Of a stretch of DNA of 41,422 bases, positions 34,668 to 41,422 are shown in pieces. Source of the stretch: an uncultured Flavobacteriales bacterium (lineage in GTDB: Bacteria; Bacteroidota; Bacteroidia; Flavobacteriales_D; Sanyastnellaceae); contig CAJQPF010000062.1 of the NCBI GenBank assembly GCA_905480095.1, positions 1-41,422 on the forward strand, read 5' to 3'. The position numbers and the translations under genes were made by a program. Under the pieces are notes generated by a model. It made no database searches. It had not been told where the DNA came from and worked only from the letters and a program-made list of their open reading frames with translations. Within the stretch, counting starts at the first letter, position 1; every line of letters starts with the position of its first letter.

Positions 34668-35627
34668 ATGCGCGAAGAAAAAACACAACCCGAAGGAATC
34701 GGTCTCCCAGATTTACCTCCAATGCCCGCAGGGGCAGAATATCCTGACGGACACAAAGCAGGCTTTGTGAACATTGTAGGTTCCCCCAACGTGGGGAAAA
34801 GCACACTGATGAATCGTCTTGTAGGAGAAAACATTAGCATTATCAATGCGAAAGCCCAAACGACACGACACCGTATCATGGGCATCGTCAACCAGCCCAA
34901 TTGGCAAATCGTGTATAGCGACACTCCAGGGGTTCTAGATCCCGCATACAAGCTACAGGAAGGGATGATGAAGTTTGTCAAAACCGCGCTTCAAGATGCA
35001 GACATCATCATTTTCGTTACAGATGTCTATGAGGATGCCATGGCACACGAAGCTACTTTTGACAAAATCGCCAACATGGACATCCCCGTGTTTGTTTTAA
35101 TTAATAAAGTAGATTTGGAGGGGCAGGAAGTGGCAATGAAAAGGGCTGATTATTGGAAAAAGAAAATACCGAGAGCACAAGTCGCTCCAATTAGTGCGCT
35201 CCACAATTTTAATGTGGACACTTTACTCGATAGCATTGTCGCACATTTACCCGAAGCCCATCCTTTCTTTCCGAAAGATGAACTGACTGACAAGCCTATG
35301 CGGTTTTTTGTGTCTGAAATTGTCAGAGAAAAGATTCTGACACATTACAAGCAAGAAATACCTTACAGCTGTGAAGTCGTCGTTGAGGAGTTTAGGGAGG
35401 AACCACATATATTTCATATTAGAGCTGAGATTAGAGTGGCCAGAGAATCTCAAAAGATGATCGTCATAGGCGCTGGCGGAAATATGATCAAGAGAGTAGG
35501 CACAGATTCCAGAAAAGAGCTTGAAGCTTTCCTAGACAAAAAAGTCTTCTTAGACTTATATGTGAGAGTGGATAAGGATTGGAGGAATGATGAAAGCAAA
35601 CTGAAACGCTTTGGATACTTTGATTAA
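34668..35627 (+). CDS. era: GTPase Era
   Basis: A 319-residue GTPase that binds 16S rRNA and is needed for small-subunit assembly. G1 is VGSPNVGKST (37-46), the switch region NAKAQTTRHRIMGI, G3 DTPGV, G4 NKVD and G5 SAL; the KH domain follows with EEPHIFHIRAEIRVARESQK, IVIGAGGNMIKRVGTDSRKE. The C-terminus DESKLKRFGYFD is typical. A Pro-rich extension of about 30 residues (LPDLPPMPAGAEYPDG) precedes the first GTPase strand and is longer than usual. ispE begins directly after the stop. Confidence 0.96.
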   Translation: MREEKTQPEGIGLPDLPPMPAGAEYPDGHKAGFVNIVGSPNVGKSTLMNRLVGENISIINAKAQTTRHRIMGIVNQPNWQIVYSDTPGVLDPAYKLQEGMMKFVKTALQDADIIIFVTDVYEDAMAHEATFDKIANMDIPVFVLINKVDLEGQEVAMKRADYWKKKIPRAQVAPISALHNFNVDTLLDSIVAHLPEAHPFFPKDELTDKPMRFFVSEIVREKILTHYKQEIPYSCEVVVEEFREEPHIFHIRAEIRVARESQKMIVIGAGGNMIKRVGTDSRKELEAFLDKKVFLDLYVRVDKDWRNDESKLKRFGYFD

Positions 35628-36551
35628 TTGATTTACTTCCCTCCTGCCAAAATCAATTTGGGACTAAAAGTCCTCGACAGACGAGAAGATGGTTTTCACA
35701 ATATTGAAAGTATTTTCTTACCTACCCAACTGTGTGACATTCTTGAAGTTCATATACTTGACAATGCACCAGAAGGAGAATTAAAATTTGAGTGTTCTGG
35801 CATAGAAGTGAATGGAAGCATTCACGACAACACCATCGTCAGAGCGCATCAGATATTGTCTGAAAAATTTAGACTACCAGCCTTAGAAGCAAAACTTCAT
35901 AAAGTCATTCCAACAGGCGCAGGACTTGGCGGAGGGAGTTCAGATGGCACTTTTATGCTGAAGGCAATCAATGACATTTGCAGCTTGGAATTAAGCGAGG
36001 AATCCTTGGAGAAATATGCCGAGGAGTTGGGCAGTGACTGTCCTTTTTTTGTGAAAAACAGAACGTCATTTGTCACGGGCAGAGGCGAAGTCCTCACACC
36101 AATTTATGATGAAAAGGGGGCGCTTAGGTTGGATGAGATGATGATTCTCATCATACATCCAGGTGTCCATATCAACACTTCTGAAGCTTTTGCTTGGCTG
36201 AAAGAGGATAAGCGTAGGAATAAACTTCAAGCGCACCACGTACCTAAACGCACGAATAAACACAATGACATTCTCTCAAGCAATCCCGTAAAGAACTGGG
36301 GTGATTTATTCATGAACGATTTTGAAAATTCTGTAACAACCAGATTTGAGCCGGTTAAAAAAGCGCGCCAACTCATCAAGGAGGCTGGGGCTGACTATAT
36401 TCAGATGACAGGAAGTGGATCCTCCGTGTACGGCATATTTGGCGGGCCATTAAATTCACTAAAAGACACTAAAGTGACTTTAAACGCTCAAAAAGTAGCT
36501 GAAAAAGCAAAAAAAGAGGGCTTTTTTGTTTATTTCGGTGCTTTGGCATAA
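35628..36551 (+). CDS. ispE: 4-diphosphocytidyl-2-C-methyl-D-erythritol kinase
   Basis: A 307-residue GHMP kinase that phosphorylates CDP-methylerythritol in the MEP isoprenoid pathway. It opens MIYFPPAKINLGLKVLDRRE; the ATP motif is PTGAGLGGGSSDGTFMLKAI, with FENSVTTRFEPVKKARQLIK and MTGSGSSVYGIFG near the end. The start is TTG, directly after the era TAA; family alignment supports it because the canonical MIxFPxAKINLGL begins there. Its last 22 bases overlap the convergent LptF/G permease gene. MEP products also feed carotenoids, the Blh substrate. Confidence 0.93.
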   Translation: MIYFPPAKINLGLKVLDRREDGFHNIESIFLPTQLCDILEVHILDNAPEGELKFECSGIEVNGSIHDNTIVRAHQILSEKFRLPALEAKLHKVIPTGAGLGGGSSDGTFMLKAINDICSLELSEESLEKYAEELGSDCPFFVKNRTSFVTGRGEVLTPIYDEKGALRLDEMMILIIHPGVHINTSEAFAWLKEDKRRNKLQAHHVPKRTNKHNDILSSNPVKNWGDLFMNDFENSVTTRFEPVKKARQLIKEAGADYIQMTGSGSSVYGIFGGPLNSLKDTKVTLNAQKVAEKAKKEGFFVYFGALA

Positions 36552-37639
36552 ATATAGAACCCCAGGCACAGGTAGAGCAAATTTGGCAGCCATGCAGCCA
36601 GAAATTGTATACCTCCATCACTCACAGGCAAGAAATCCGGTATGGTCATCGTGGCTGCATACACAGAAATAATGCGCGAAGTAAATACAAACGTAAAACC
36701 CACAAGTACAGCAATAAATAGATGAATGCCTATACCTCCTCTTTGCTTTCTAGCTGCAATCCCTACGCCGATTAAGGTGAGCACGAAAATGGCAAAAGGC
36801 GTTGACGTCCTTGCGTGTTTTGTTAACTCAAAAGAAGACGTATCGGCGCCACGCAATTTCACCTTCTCGATATAACTACTCAGCTCAGAAGTCGTCATAC
36901 TGTTTACAATTTCGGCCCGTTGGGCAAAATCATCCATCTTCATCGGCAAAATTGTGTCAAGTTGATTGACAAACTTAAACGACTCAGTACCATTTTCATT
37001 GAACGCTCGAATACGAACATTCACAAGTCGCCACAAACCATCCGCCTCCAACCATGTTCCCTTTGCAGCACTAATACTTTGCTCCAATCTAGTGTTCCCA
37101 TTATTCCATTGTTCCAATTGGAATCTATACCCCGTTTTCCTACTGTAAGTAATACTTCTGAAATATGCAATTGTTCCAGGGGAAACTTCACGATATAGGT
37201 TTTGGTCTTTGACATGAAAGTCAACATGAATCCACTCCATCTCAAAGTCTAGCTTGCTTTGATTGGCAAGAGGGACAACACAGTGTGTCAGCAAAAGAGA
37301 AAGCACCACCAAGACAGAGCCGGCTACAAAATAGGGCCTCAAGAAACGGCTGAAGGCCATACCTCCACTCAACATGGCAATGATTTCTGTTTGCTGTGCC
37401 AGTCGGCTCGTAAACCAAACAATGGTTAAGAACACAATAAACCCACTTAACAAATTGGCAAAAAAGAAACAGAAAGCAGCGTAATATTTTACCGTTTCCC
37501 AAAGCGGAGCACCATTCGTGATTAATCGACCAATATTTTCAACCAAATCAAAAACAACAGCAATGACACAGAACGCCCCCAGCATAAAGAAAAAAGTTTT
37601 TAAAAACTTACTTATGATATATCGATCAAGGCGAGTCAC
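36530..37639 (-). CDS. LptF/LptG family lipopolysaccharide export permease
   Basis: A 369-residue inner-membrane protein. It opens LDRYIISKFLKTFFFMLGAF, has three N-terminal membrane helices (about 15-120), a periplasmic beta-jellyroll (about 140-260) with NLYREVSPGTIAYFRSITYS, and three C-terminal helices (FAIFVLTLIGVGIAARKQRG, then GIHLFIAVLVGFTFVFTSRI). The LptBFG ABC transporter extracts LPS from the inner membrane. LptF and LptG cannot be told apart from sequence alone; only one copy is in the window. It lies 14 bases after tgt. Confidence 0.93.
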   Translation of the reverse strand: MTRLDRYIISKFLKTFFFMLGAFCVIAVVFDLVENIGRLITNGAPLWETVKYYAAFCFFFANLLSGFIVFLTIVWFTSRLAQQTEIIAMLSGGMAFSRFLRPYFVAGSVLVVLSLLLTHCVVPLANQSKLDFEMEWIHVDFHVKDQNLYREVSPGTIAYFRSITYSRKTGYRFQLEQWNNGNTRLEQSISAAKGTWLEADGLWRLVNVRIRAFNENGTESFKFVNQLDTILPMKMDDFAQRAEIVNSMTTSELSSYIEKVKLRGADTSSFELTKHARTSTPFAIFVLTLIGVGIAARKQRGGIGIHLFIAVLVGFTFVFTSRIISVYAATMTIPDFLPVSDGGIQFLAAWLPNLLYLCLGFYIYAKAPK

Positions 37640-37653
37640 TGCAATGAATTACA

Positions 37654-38811
37654 TTAAAGTTTTTGAGAAATCTGAACGACCATTTTGTTTTTCCAGGCGA
37701 CAAAATCCCCTTGAATAATATGCTTTCTCGCTTCTCGAACCAAATCCAAATAAAAGCAGAGATTGTGAATACTGGTAATATACATGCCCACCAATTCATT
37801 CGCTCGAATCAAATGCCTCACGTAAGACTTGCTGTAAAGCTTATCTACGGTGGCAGAACCCAACGGATCTAGTGCAGAAAAATCATCTTCCCATTTCTTA
37901 TTCTTAATATTCATAATGCCTTCCCAAGTAAATAAAGTACCGGTCCTCGCATTCCTAGTGGGCATGACACAGTCAAACATATCTACTCCCAACGCAATAT
38001 TTTCTAAAATATTTGCCGGGGTTCCGACACCCATTAAATATCTGGGTTTGTCTTCAGGAAGTATCCCGCAAACCAAATCACACGTCTTGTACATCTCCTC
38101 TGTAGGCTCACCCACACTAAGACCACCAATCGCATAACCTGCCGCATCAACCCCAGAAATATACTCCGCAGATTCTTTCCTCAAATCTTCATAAGAACCT
38201 CCTTGCAAAATAGGAAATAGCTCTTGATTAAATCCGTACTTGGGTTCAGTCTCAGCCAAGCGGATCACACATCTATCTAACCAACGGTGGGTACGTTGCA
38301 TGGATGTTTTGGCATACTCTTTCGAACACGGGTGTGGTGGACACTCATCAAAAGCCATAATAATATCTGCGCCAATTGTACGCTGAATATCCATCACGCT
38401 TTCCGGAGTGAATGACATTAAATCTCCATTGATGTGACTGCGAAACGTAGCCCCTTCTTCAGTTAATTTTCTATTGTTGGCCAGACTATAAACCTGAAAC
38501 CCACCACTGTCTGTTAGAAGCGGCCTGTCCCAGCTCATAAATTGATGCAACCCCCCAGCCTTCTCCATCGTATCCATACCAGGCCTTAAAAAAAGGTGAT
38601 ATGTATTTCCCAATATGATGTCCGCATTCACCTCATTTATAAGCGCAGATTGCGGCACTGATTTCACAGAACCGACTGTGCCCACGGGCATAAAAATTGG
38701 CGTTTGGATCACGCCATGATCTGTTTCCAGAGACCCCGCACGCGCACTGGAGCCTGTATCCTTCTTTTCAAGGGTAAATTTCACCGCTTTATATCTAATT
38801 TTCACCCGCAT
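37654..38811 (-). CDS. tgt: Queuine (preQ1) tRNA-guanine transglycosylase
   Basis: Exchanges the anticodon guanine for preQ1 in GUN tRNAs. Motifs: PIFMPVGTVGSVKSV, DIILGNTYHLFLRPGMD, LTDSGGFQVYSLA (the nucleophile Asp is downstream in LGVDMFDCVMPTRNARTGTL), ILQGGSYEDLRKESAEY, and YAIGGLSVGEP. The start is debated: the ATG at 38832 lies inside the -7 box, so it is excluded; ATG 38811 fits a leader of about 16 bases; a GTG at 38784 gives exactly the family's canonical MKF start. The zinc-site Cys and His residues lie near the C-terminus (SIHNLCFYLDLVREA). Confidence 0.94.
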   Translation of the reverse strand: MRVKIRYKAVKFTLEKKDTGSSARAGSLETDHGVIQTPIFMPVGTVGSVKSVPQSALINEVNADIILGNTYHLFLRPGMDTMEKAGGLHQFMSWDRPLLTDSGGFQVYSLANNRKLTEEGATFRSHINGDLMSFTPESVMDIQRTIGADIIMAFDECPPHPCSKEYAKTSMQRTHRWLDRCVIRLAETEPKYGFNQELFPILQGGSYEDLRKESAEYISGVDAAGYAIGGLSVGEPTEEMYKTCDLVCGILPEDKPRYLMGVGTPANILENIALGVDMFDCVMPTRNARTGTLFTWEGIMNIKNKKWEDDFSALDPLGSATVDKLYSKSYVRHLIRANELVGMYITSIHNLCFYLDLVREARKHIIQGDFVAWKNKMVVQISQKL

Positions 38812-38816
38812 ACATT

Positions 38817-38845
38817 TTGAATACGGTTCCACAAATGTAACTTGG
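38817..38845 (+). promoter_or_regulatory. Possible promoter of the DUF554 gene
   Basis: TTG at 38817-38819, 18 bases, then TAACTTGG (7 of 8). It overlaps the divergent tgt promoter, so the two may compete for polymerase. Confidence 0.35.
38832..38839 (-). promoter_or_regulatory. -7 box of the tgt promoter
   Basis: TACATTTG on the minus strand, a perfect TAnnTTTG; a TTG lies 22 bases further upstream. The box overlaps the in-frame ATG at 38832 and so rules it out as the start. Confidence 0.55.
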
Positions 38846-38868
38846 GACCGTAGAATGAAGACAACGAT

Positions 38869-39585
38869 ATGATAGGAACATTATTCAATGCTTTTGCAGT
38901 TGCTGCCGGATCGACAATAGGTCTGCTCTGCAAGAAATATATTTCTCATAAAAATCAAACGAACATACTTGTTGTATTTGGTCTATTTACTGTTGCATTA
39001 AGTGTCGACATGATCACCGGTATGCTTAAGCCCATTGATATTTTTCTCGCTTTGGTGTTAGGCACACTTCTTGGCCAAACACTTTCACTCCACGATCGTT
39101 TGTCAAAGTTTACTTCCAGATTCGACAGCGTTTCATCTGACAATCCAGACGGAAATTCGGTGACCGCCCCCTCTCTGGGCTCAGGGTTCATTAAAGCAAC
39201 AATGCTGTTTTGTGTCGGGGGGTTAACATTAATCGGGTGCATGGAAGAGGGATTAAATGGGAAATCACATTTGCTTTTTATTAAAGGGACGATGGATCTG
39301 ATCAGTTCTTTCTTTCTATCCGCAGTTTTGGGGAAAGGTGTTCTGTTTTCTGCATTAGGGGTTCTCCTTATTCAAGGGGGATTGACATTGTTTTTCATGG
39401 GTTTTGGCCAAAGTATTTCGCCAGAACTCATCCTGGACCTTACAGCAACCGGTGGCATTTTACTTTTGGCCCTGGGAATAGATCTCATGGAGATTAAATC
39501 ATTTAAAATGATAGATTTACTCCCCTCACTGGCAATCCTCCCCATCATCCACTTCATTCACACCTTGATTTCAGGGGCATTCTAA
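38869..39585 (+). CDS. DUF554 family membrane protein
   Basis: A 238-residue polytopic inner-membrane protein with about seven hydrophobic helices. It opens MIGTLFNAFAVAAGSTIGLL, with the conserved FGLFTVALSVDMITGMLKP and the mid-protein FVKATMLFC-like block (GFIKATMLFCVGGLTLIGCM, then EEGLNGKSHLLFIKGTMDL). The end is NPGILLLALGIDLM-like. The family (YdfK type) has no proven function, though transport or membrane homeostasis has been proposed. The muramidase-like gene starts directly after its stop codon, so they are cotranscribed. Confidence 0.85.
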   Translation: MIGTLFNAFAVAAGSTIGLLCKKYISHKNQTNILVVFGLFTVALSVDMITGMLKPIDIFLALVLGTLLGQTLSLHDRLSKFTSRFDSVSSDNPDGNSVTAPSLGSGFIKATMLFCVGGLTLIGCMEEGLNGKSHLLFIKGTMDLISSFFLSAVLGKGVLFSALGVLLIQGGLTLFFMGFGQSISPELILDLTATGGILLLALGIDLMEIKSFKMIDLLPSLAILPIIHFIHTLISGAF

Positions 39586-40296
39586 ATGGCGAAGAAAAAA
39601 CATAAAAAACGTAGCGGTCAAGCAAAGAACCGTCCCAACTCTAGAATTTATCATGGATTGGGAGCTCTGTTCATTTTCGGCGCACTTTATTTCGGTTATA
39701 TATACTACAACTCACATTTTGTTAATCCCTGGCAATCCTCTAGCGACAAAGCAGGATCTGCATCGGTTGTAGACAATTACGCTGAGGATGTGAAAACTGC
39801 GGCTGCGGCATTCAATTTACCCTATGAATACTTAATGGCACTTATTCAATTGGAATGCTCAGGGAGAAAACCCGCAGGCGAACGATTTGAACCACATGTT
39901 TTCCGACGTCTTCAAGCAGTCCGTGATGGCAAACGTAAAAACTACGAAAACATAACGGCATCCCACCTTGCCAATGCCTCTGACGCTGCTCTAAAGAACC
40001 TTGCGACCTCTTGGGGGCCTTTCCAACTGATGGGATACAAATGCATTTTACTCGATGTCCAAATTCGTGATATCAGGGGTGACAGAGGGGTTTATCACGG
40101 CGTAAACTGGATCAACATCACGTATGGGGATCGACTGCGGCGTGGTGAATACAAAAACTGTTTCCACATGCACAATACAGGGAGAACATACCCACGCGTT
40201 GGATTGCCAACAACCCACGATCCACAATATGTTCCACGAGGTATCGCGGGGATATCACGTTACCAATTAAACTCAGAAACAAACAATGCCCGCTAA
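39586..40296 (+). CDS. Muramidase/lytic transglycosylase-like membrane-anchored protein
   Basis: A 236-residue protein with a basic N-terminus, one membrane helix (about 24-42, YHGLGALFIFGALYFGYIYY) and an external domain. The domain has LMALIQLECSGRKPAGERFE with a Glu at the position expected for the catalytic acid, then PHVFRRLQAVRDGKRKNYEN and the late ATSWGPFQLMGYKC, patterns of N-acetylmuramidase and transglycosylase families that cleave peptidoglycan. Assignment to one subfamily is not possible here. It begins at the DUF554 stop and overlaps the WYL regulator by 11 bases. Confidence 0.7.
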   Translation: MAKKKHKKRSGQAKNRPNSRIYHGLGALFIFGALYFGYIYYNSHFVNPWQSSSDKAGSASVVDNYAEDVKTAAAAFNLPYEYLMALIQLECSGRKPAGERFEPHVFRRLQAVRDGKRKNYENITASHLANASDAALKNLATSWGPFQLMGYKCILLDVQIRDIRGDRGVYHGVNWINITYGDRLRRGEYKNCFHMHNTGRTYPRVGLPTTHDPQYVPRGIAGISRYQLNSETNNAR

Positions 40297-41314
40297 CAAA
40301 TACGCTTTACTTCGTTATAGGATTATTGACCGATGTATTAGTAATACGCGAAATCCATTCCCATCCAAGGAGGATTTACGCACCGCTTGTGAGGAAGCTT
40401 TATATGGGAGTGATGGCATTAATATTAGTGAGTCAACAATAGAAAAAGACATTTGGGCGATGAGGAATGAATCCGAGTTGGGATACTACGCCCCTATTTC
40501 TTACCACAGAGACAAACGTGGATACTATTATGAAGATGAAGGATACAGCATTAACGAAATACAACTCAACGAGGACGATCTCGATGCCATTCGATTTGCG
40601 GCAAATACGCTCATTCAATTCAGAGCGCTTCCTATTTTTAAACAATTTGATTTGGCCATAGGTAAAATCGCGGACCGCCTTTCTGTAGCTCCAAACCTTG
40701 ACACTTCAAGTGTCGATCGATATATGCAATTTGAATCTACGCCTTCTGCAAGAGGGTCTCAAAATTTGGCACCGCTTCTACATGCAGCTAGAAATCATTT
40801 TCCTGCACAAATAACCTATCGTAAATTTTCATCAGATGTAGAAACAACCTACGAGATTCATCCATACTTACTCAAGGAATACAGAAACAGTTGGTATTTA
40901 ATCGCGTGGGACCCCGCACGTCATATCATCCGAACCTTCGGATGTGATCGAATCATAAAAATAAAATCTAACGAAAATGAGACATTCACTCAGTCGTTGG
41001 ACTTTAATTCTGAAACGTATTTCAAGCATACGATCGGAATTACCGTGATTGACGATTCACCTCCAGTGGAAGTCGTCTTTGAGTGCAATCCTATACTTGC
41101 AAGATATTTGTCCTCTAAACCATTACACGAATCTCAGAAAATAACCAAATCAGACGATTCTATTCAAGTGACTTTAAATGTCATTATAACCTATGAATTA
41201 ATACAGTGGATTCTCGGTTATTCATCAGAGGTGAGGGTACTGTCACCTTCTATTTTGAAAGAAAAGTTATCAGAAAACCTCAAGAAATCTCAAGAACTTA
41301 ACGGTATTTCATAG
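40286..41314 (+). CDS. WYL domain transcriptional regulator
   Basis: A 342-residue one-component regulator. The N-terminal region carries a helix-turn-helix (ISESTIEKDIWAMRNESELG) and a linker with EDEGYSINEIQLNEDDLDAI; the WYL domain follows with ITYRKFSSDVETTYEIHPYL, LKEYRNSWYLIAWDPARHI, and RTFGCDRIIKI. A C-terminal WCX-like part ends the protein. WYL domains sense nucleotides or other ligands, often in stress or phage-defence regulation, but nothing here shows the ligand. It overlaps the muramidase-like gene by 11 bases, so translation may be coupled. The last 108 bases of the window hold no feature I can name. Confidence 0.85.
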   Translation: MPANKYALLRYRIIDRCISNTRNPFPSKEDLRTACEEALYGSDGINISESTIEKDIWAMRNESELGYYAPISYHRDKRGYYYEDEGYSINEIQLNEDDLDAIRFAANTLIQFRALPIFKQFDLAIGKIADRLSVAPNLDTSSVDRYMQFESTPSARGSQNLAPLLHAARNHFPAQITYRKFSSDVETTYEIHPYLLKEYRNSWYLIAWDPARHIIRTFGCDRIIKIKSNENETFTQSLDFNSETYFKHTIGITVIDDSPPVEVVFECNPILARYLSSKPLHESQKITKSDDSIQVTLNVIITYELIQWILGYSSEVRVLSPSILKEKLSENLKKSQELNGIS

Positions 41315-41422
41315 ATAAAAAAAACAGGAGAAAGTGCTACGTAAATACATTGAGTAGCGAGTTAATTCATTTGTAGGGTAGAGTTTAATAAACCATAACA
41401 CCCACTCAAATGTCTATTCCCA

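Noticed and set aside
38812-38832. Longer tgt start at ATG 38832
   Set aside because: A perfect -7 box (38832-38839) covers this codon, so the transcript starts downstream of it.

Overview
This 41.4 kb window comes from a chromosome of the Bacteroidota, most likely a marine member of the Flavobacteriales. This is inferred from gene content, not from a database search. The clues are type IX secretion (T9SS) sorting tails, a fused E1 alpha/beta dehydrogenase, a Lacal_2735-type small protein, a Brp/Blh carotene dioxygenase, very few Shine-Dalgarno sites, and repeated -7 boxes of the Bacteroidota type TAnnTTTG (several with a -33 TTG 18 to 21 bases upstream). I see no phage, insertion sequence, CRISPR array or plasmid gene.

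Layout. 1-6.6 kb (minus strand): the start of valS, a DUF1573 protein, a large secreted alpha/beta-hydrolase-like protein with Cys-rich repeats and a dockerin-like tail, and a TonB-dependent receptor. 6.6-11.9 kb (minus): S4 RNA-binding protein, fused E1 dehydrogenase, pseudouridine-5'-phosphate glycosidase, Obg GTPase and adenylate kinase; adk-obg-psuG forms one tight operon and E1 has its own promoter. 12-20 kb: lipoamide dehydrogenase, a T9SS-exported lipase-like hydrolase, a DUF5715 peptidase-like protein, a SpoIIE-type phosphatase, a choice-of-anchor V protein overlapping xseA-xseB, and a lipoprotein. 20-26.4 kb: a vanadium-haloperoxidase-like protein, an Rrf2 regulator, cysH, a class I amidotransferase-like lipoprotein and an arylsulfotransferase-like protein. 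26.4-26.6 kb: initiator tRNA with its own promoter and terminator. 26.7-34.1 kb: an AT-rich accessory stretch with two small envelope proteins, Blh, a Cys/His-rich small protein, a YgjP-type peptidase, a flavin reductase, a CarH/LitR-type MerR regulator with an intact cobalamin-binding signature, a protein with four near-identical FAS1 domains, an SRPBCC protein and a Lacal_2735 protein. 34.1-41.3 kb: haem-binding-domain protein, era, ispE, an LptF/G permease, tgt, DUF554, a muramidase-like protein and a WYL regulator.

How they work together. E1 and Lpd are two parts of a 2-oxoacid dehydrogenase complex; the E2 part is not here. Rrf2, cysH and perhaps the sulfotransferase-like gene have a sulfur theme. 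The 27.7-34.1 kb block looks like a light-response locus: a B12-type photoreceptor regulator, retinal formation by Blh, and redox and envelope proteins.

Most notable: (1) seven or eight genes have the -7 box only 4 to 6 bases before the start codon, a sign of leaderless mRNAs; (2) three unrelated secreted proteins share a dockerin-like tail ending in Cys, separate from the T9SS tails on three others; (3) the light-response locus; (4) a hydrolase fold with Gly where the nucleophile should be; (5) paired inverted repeats over the Rrf2 promoter.
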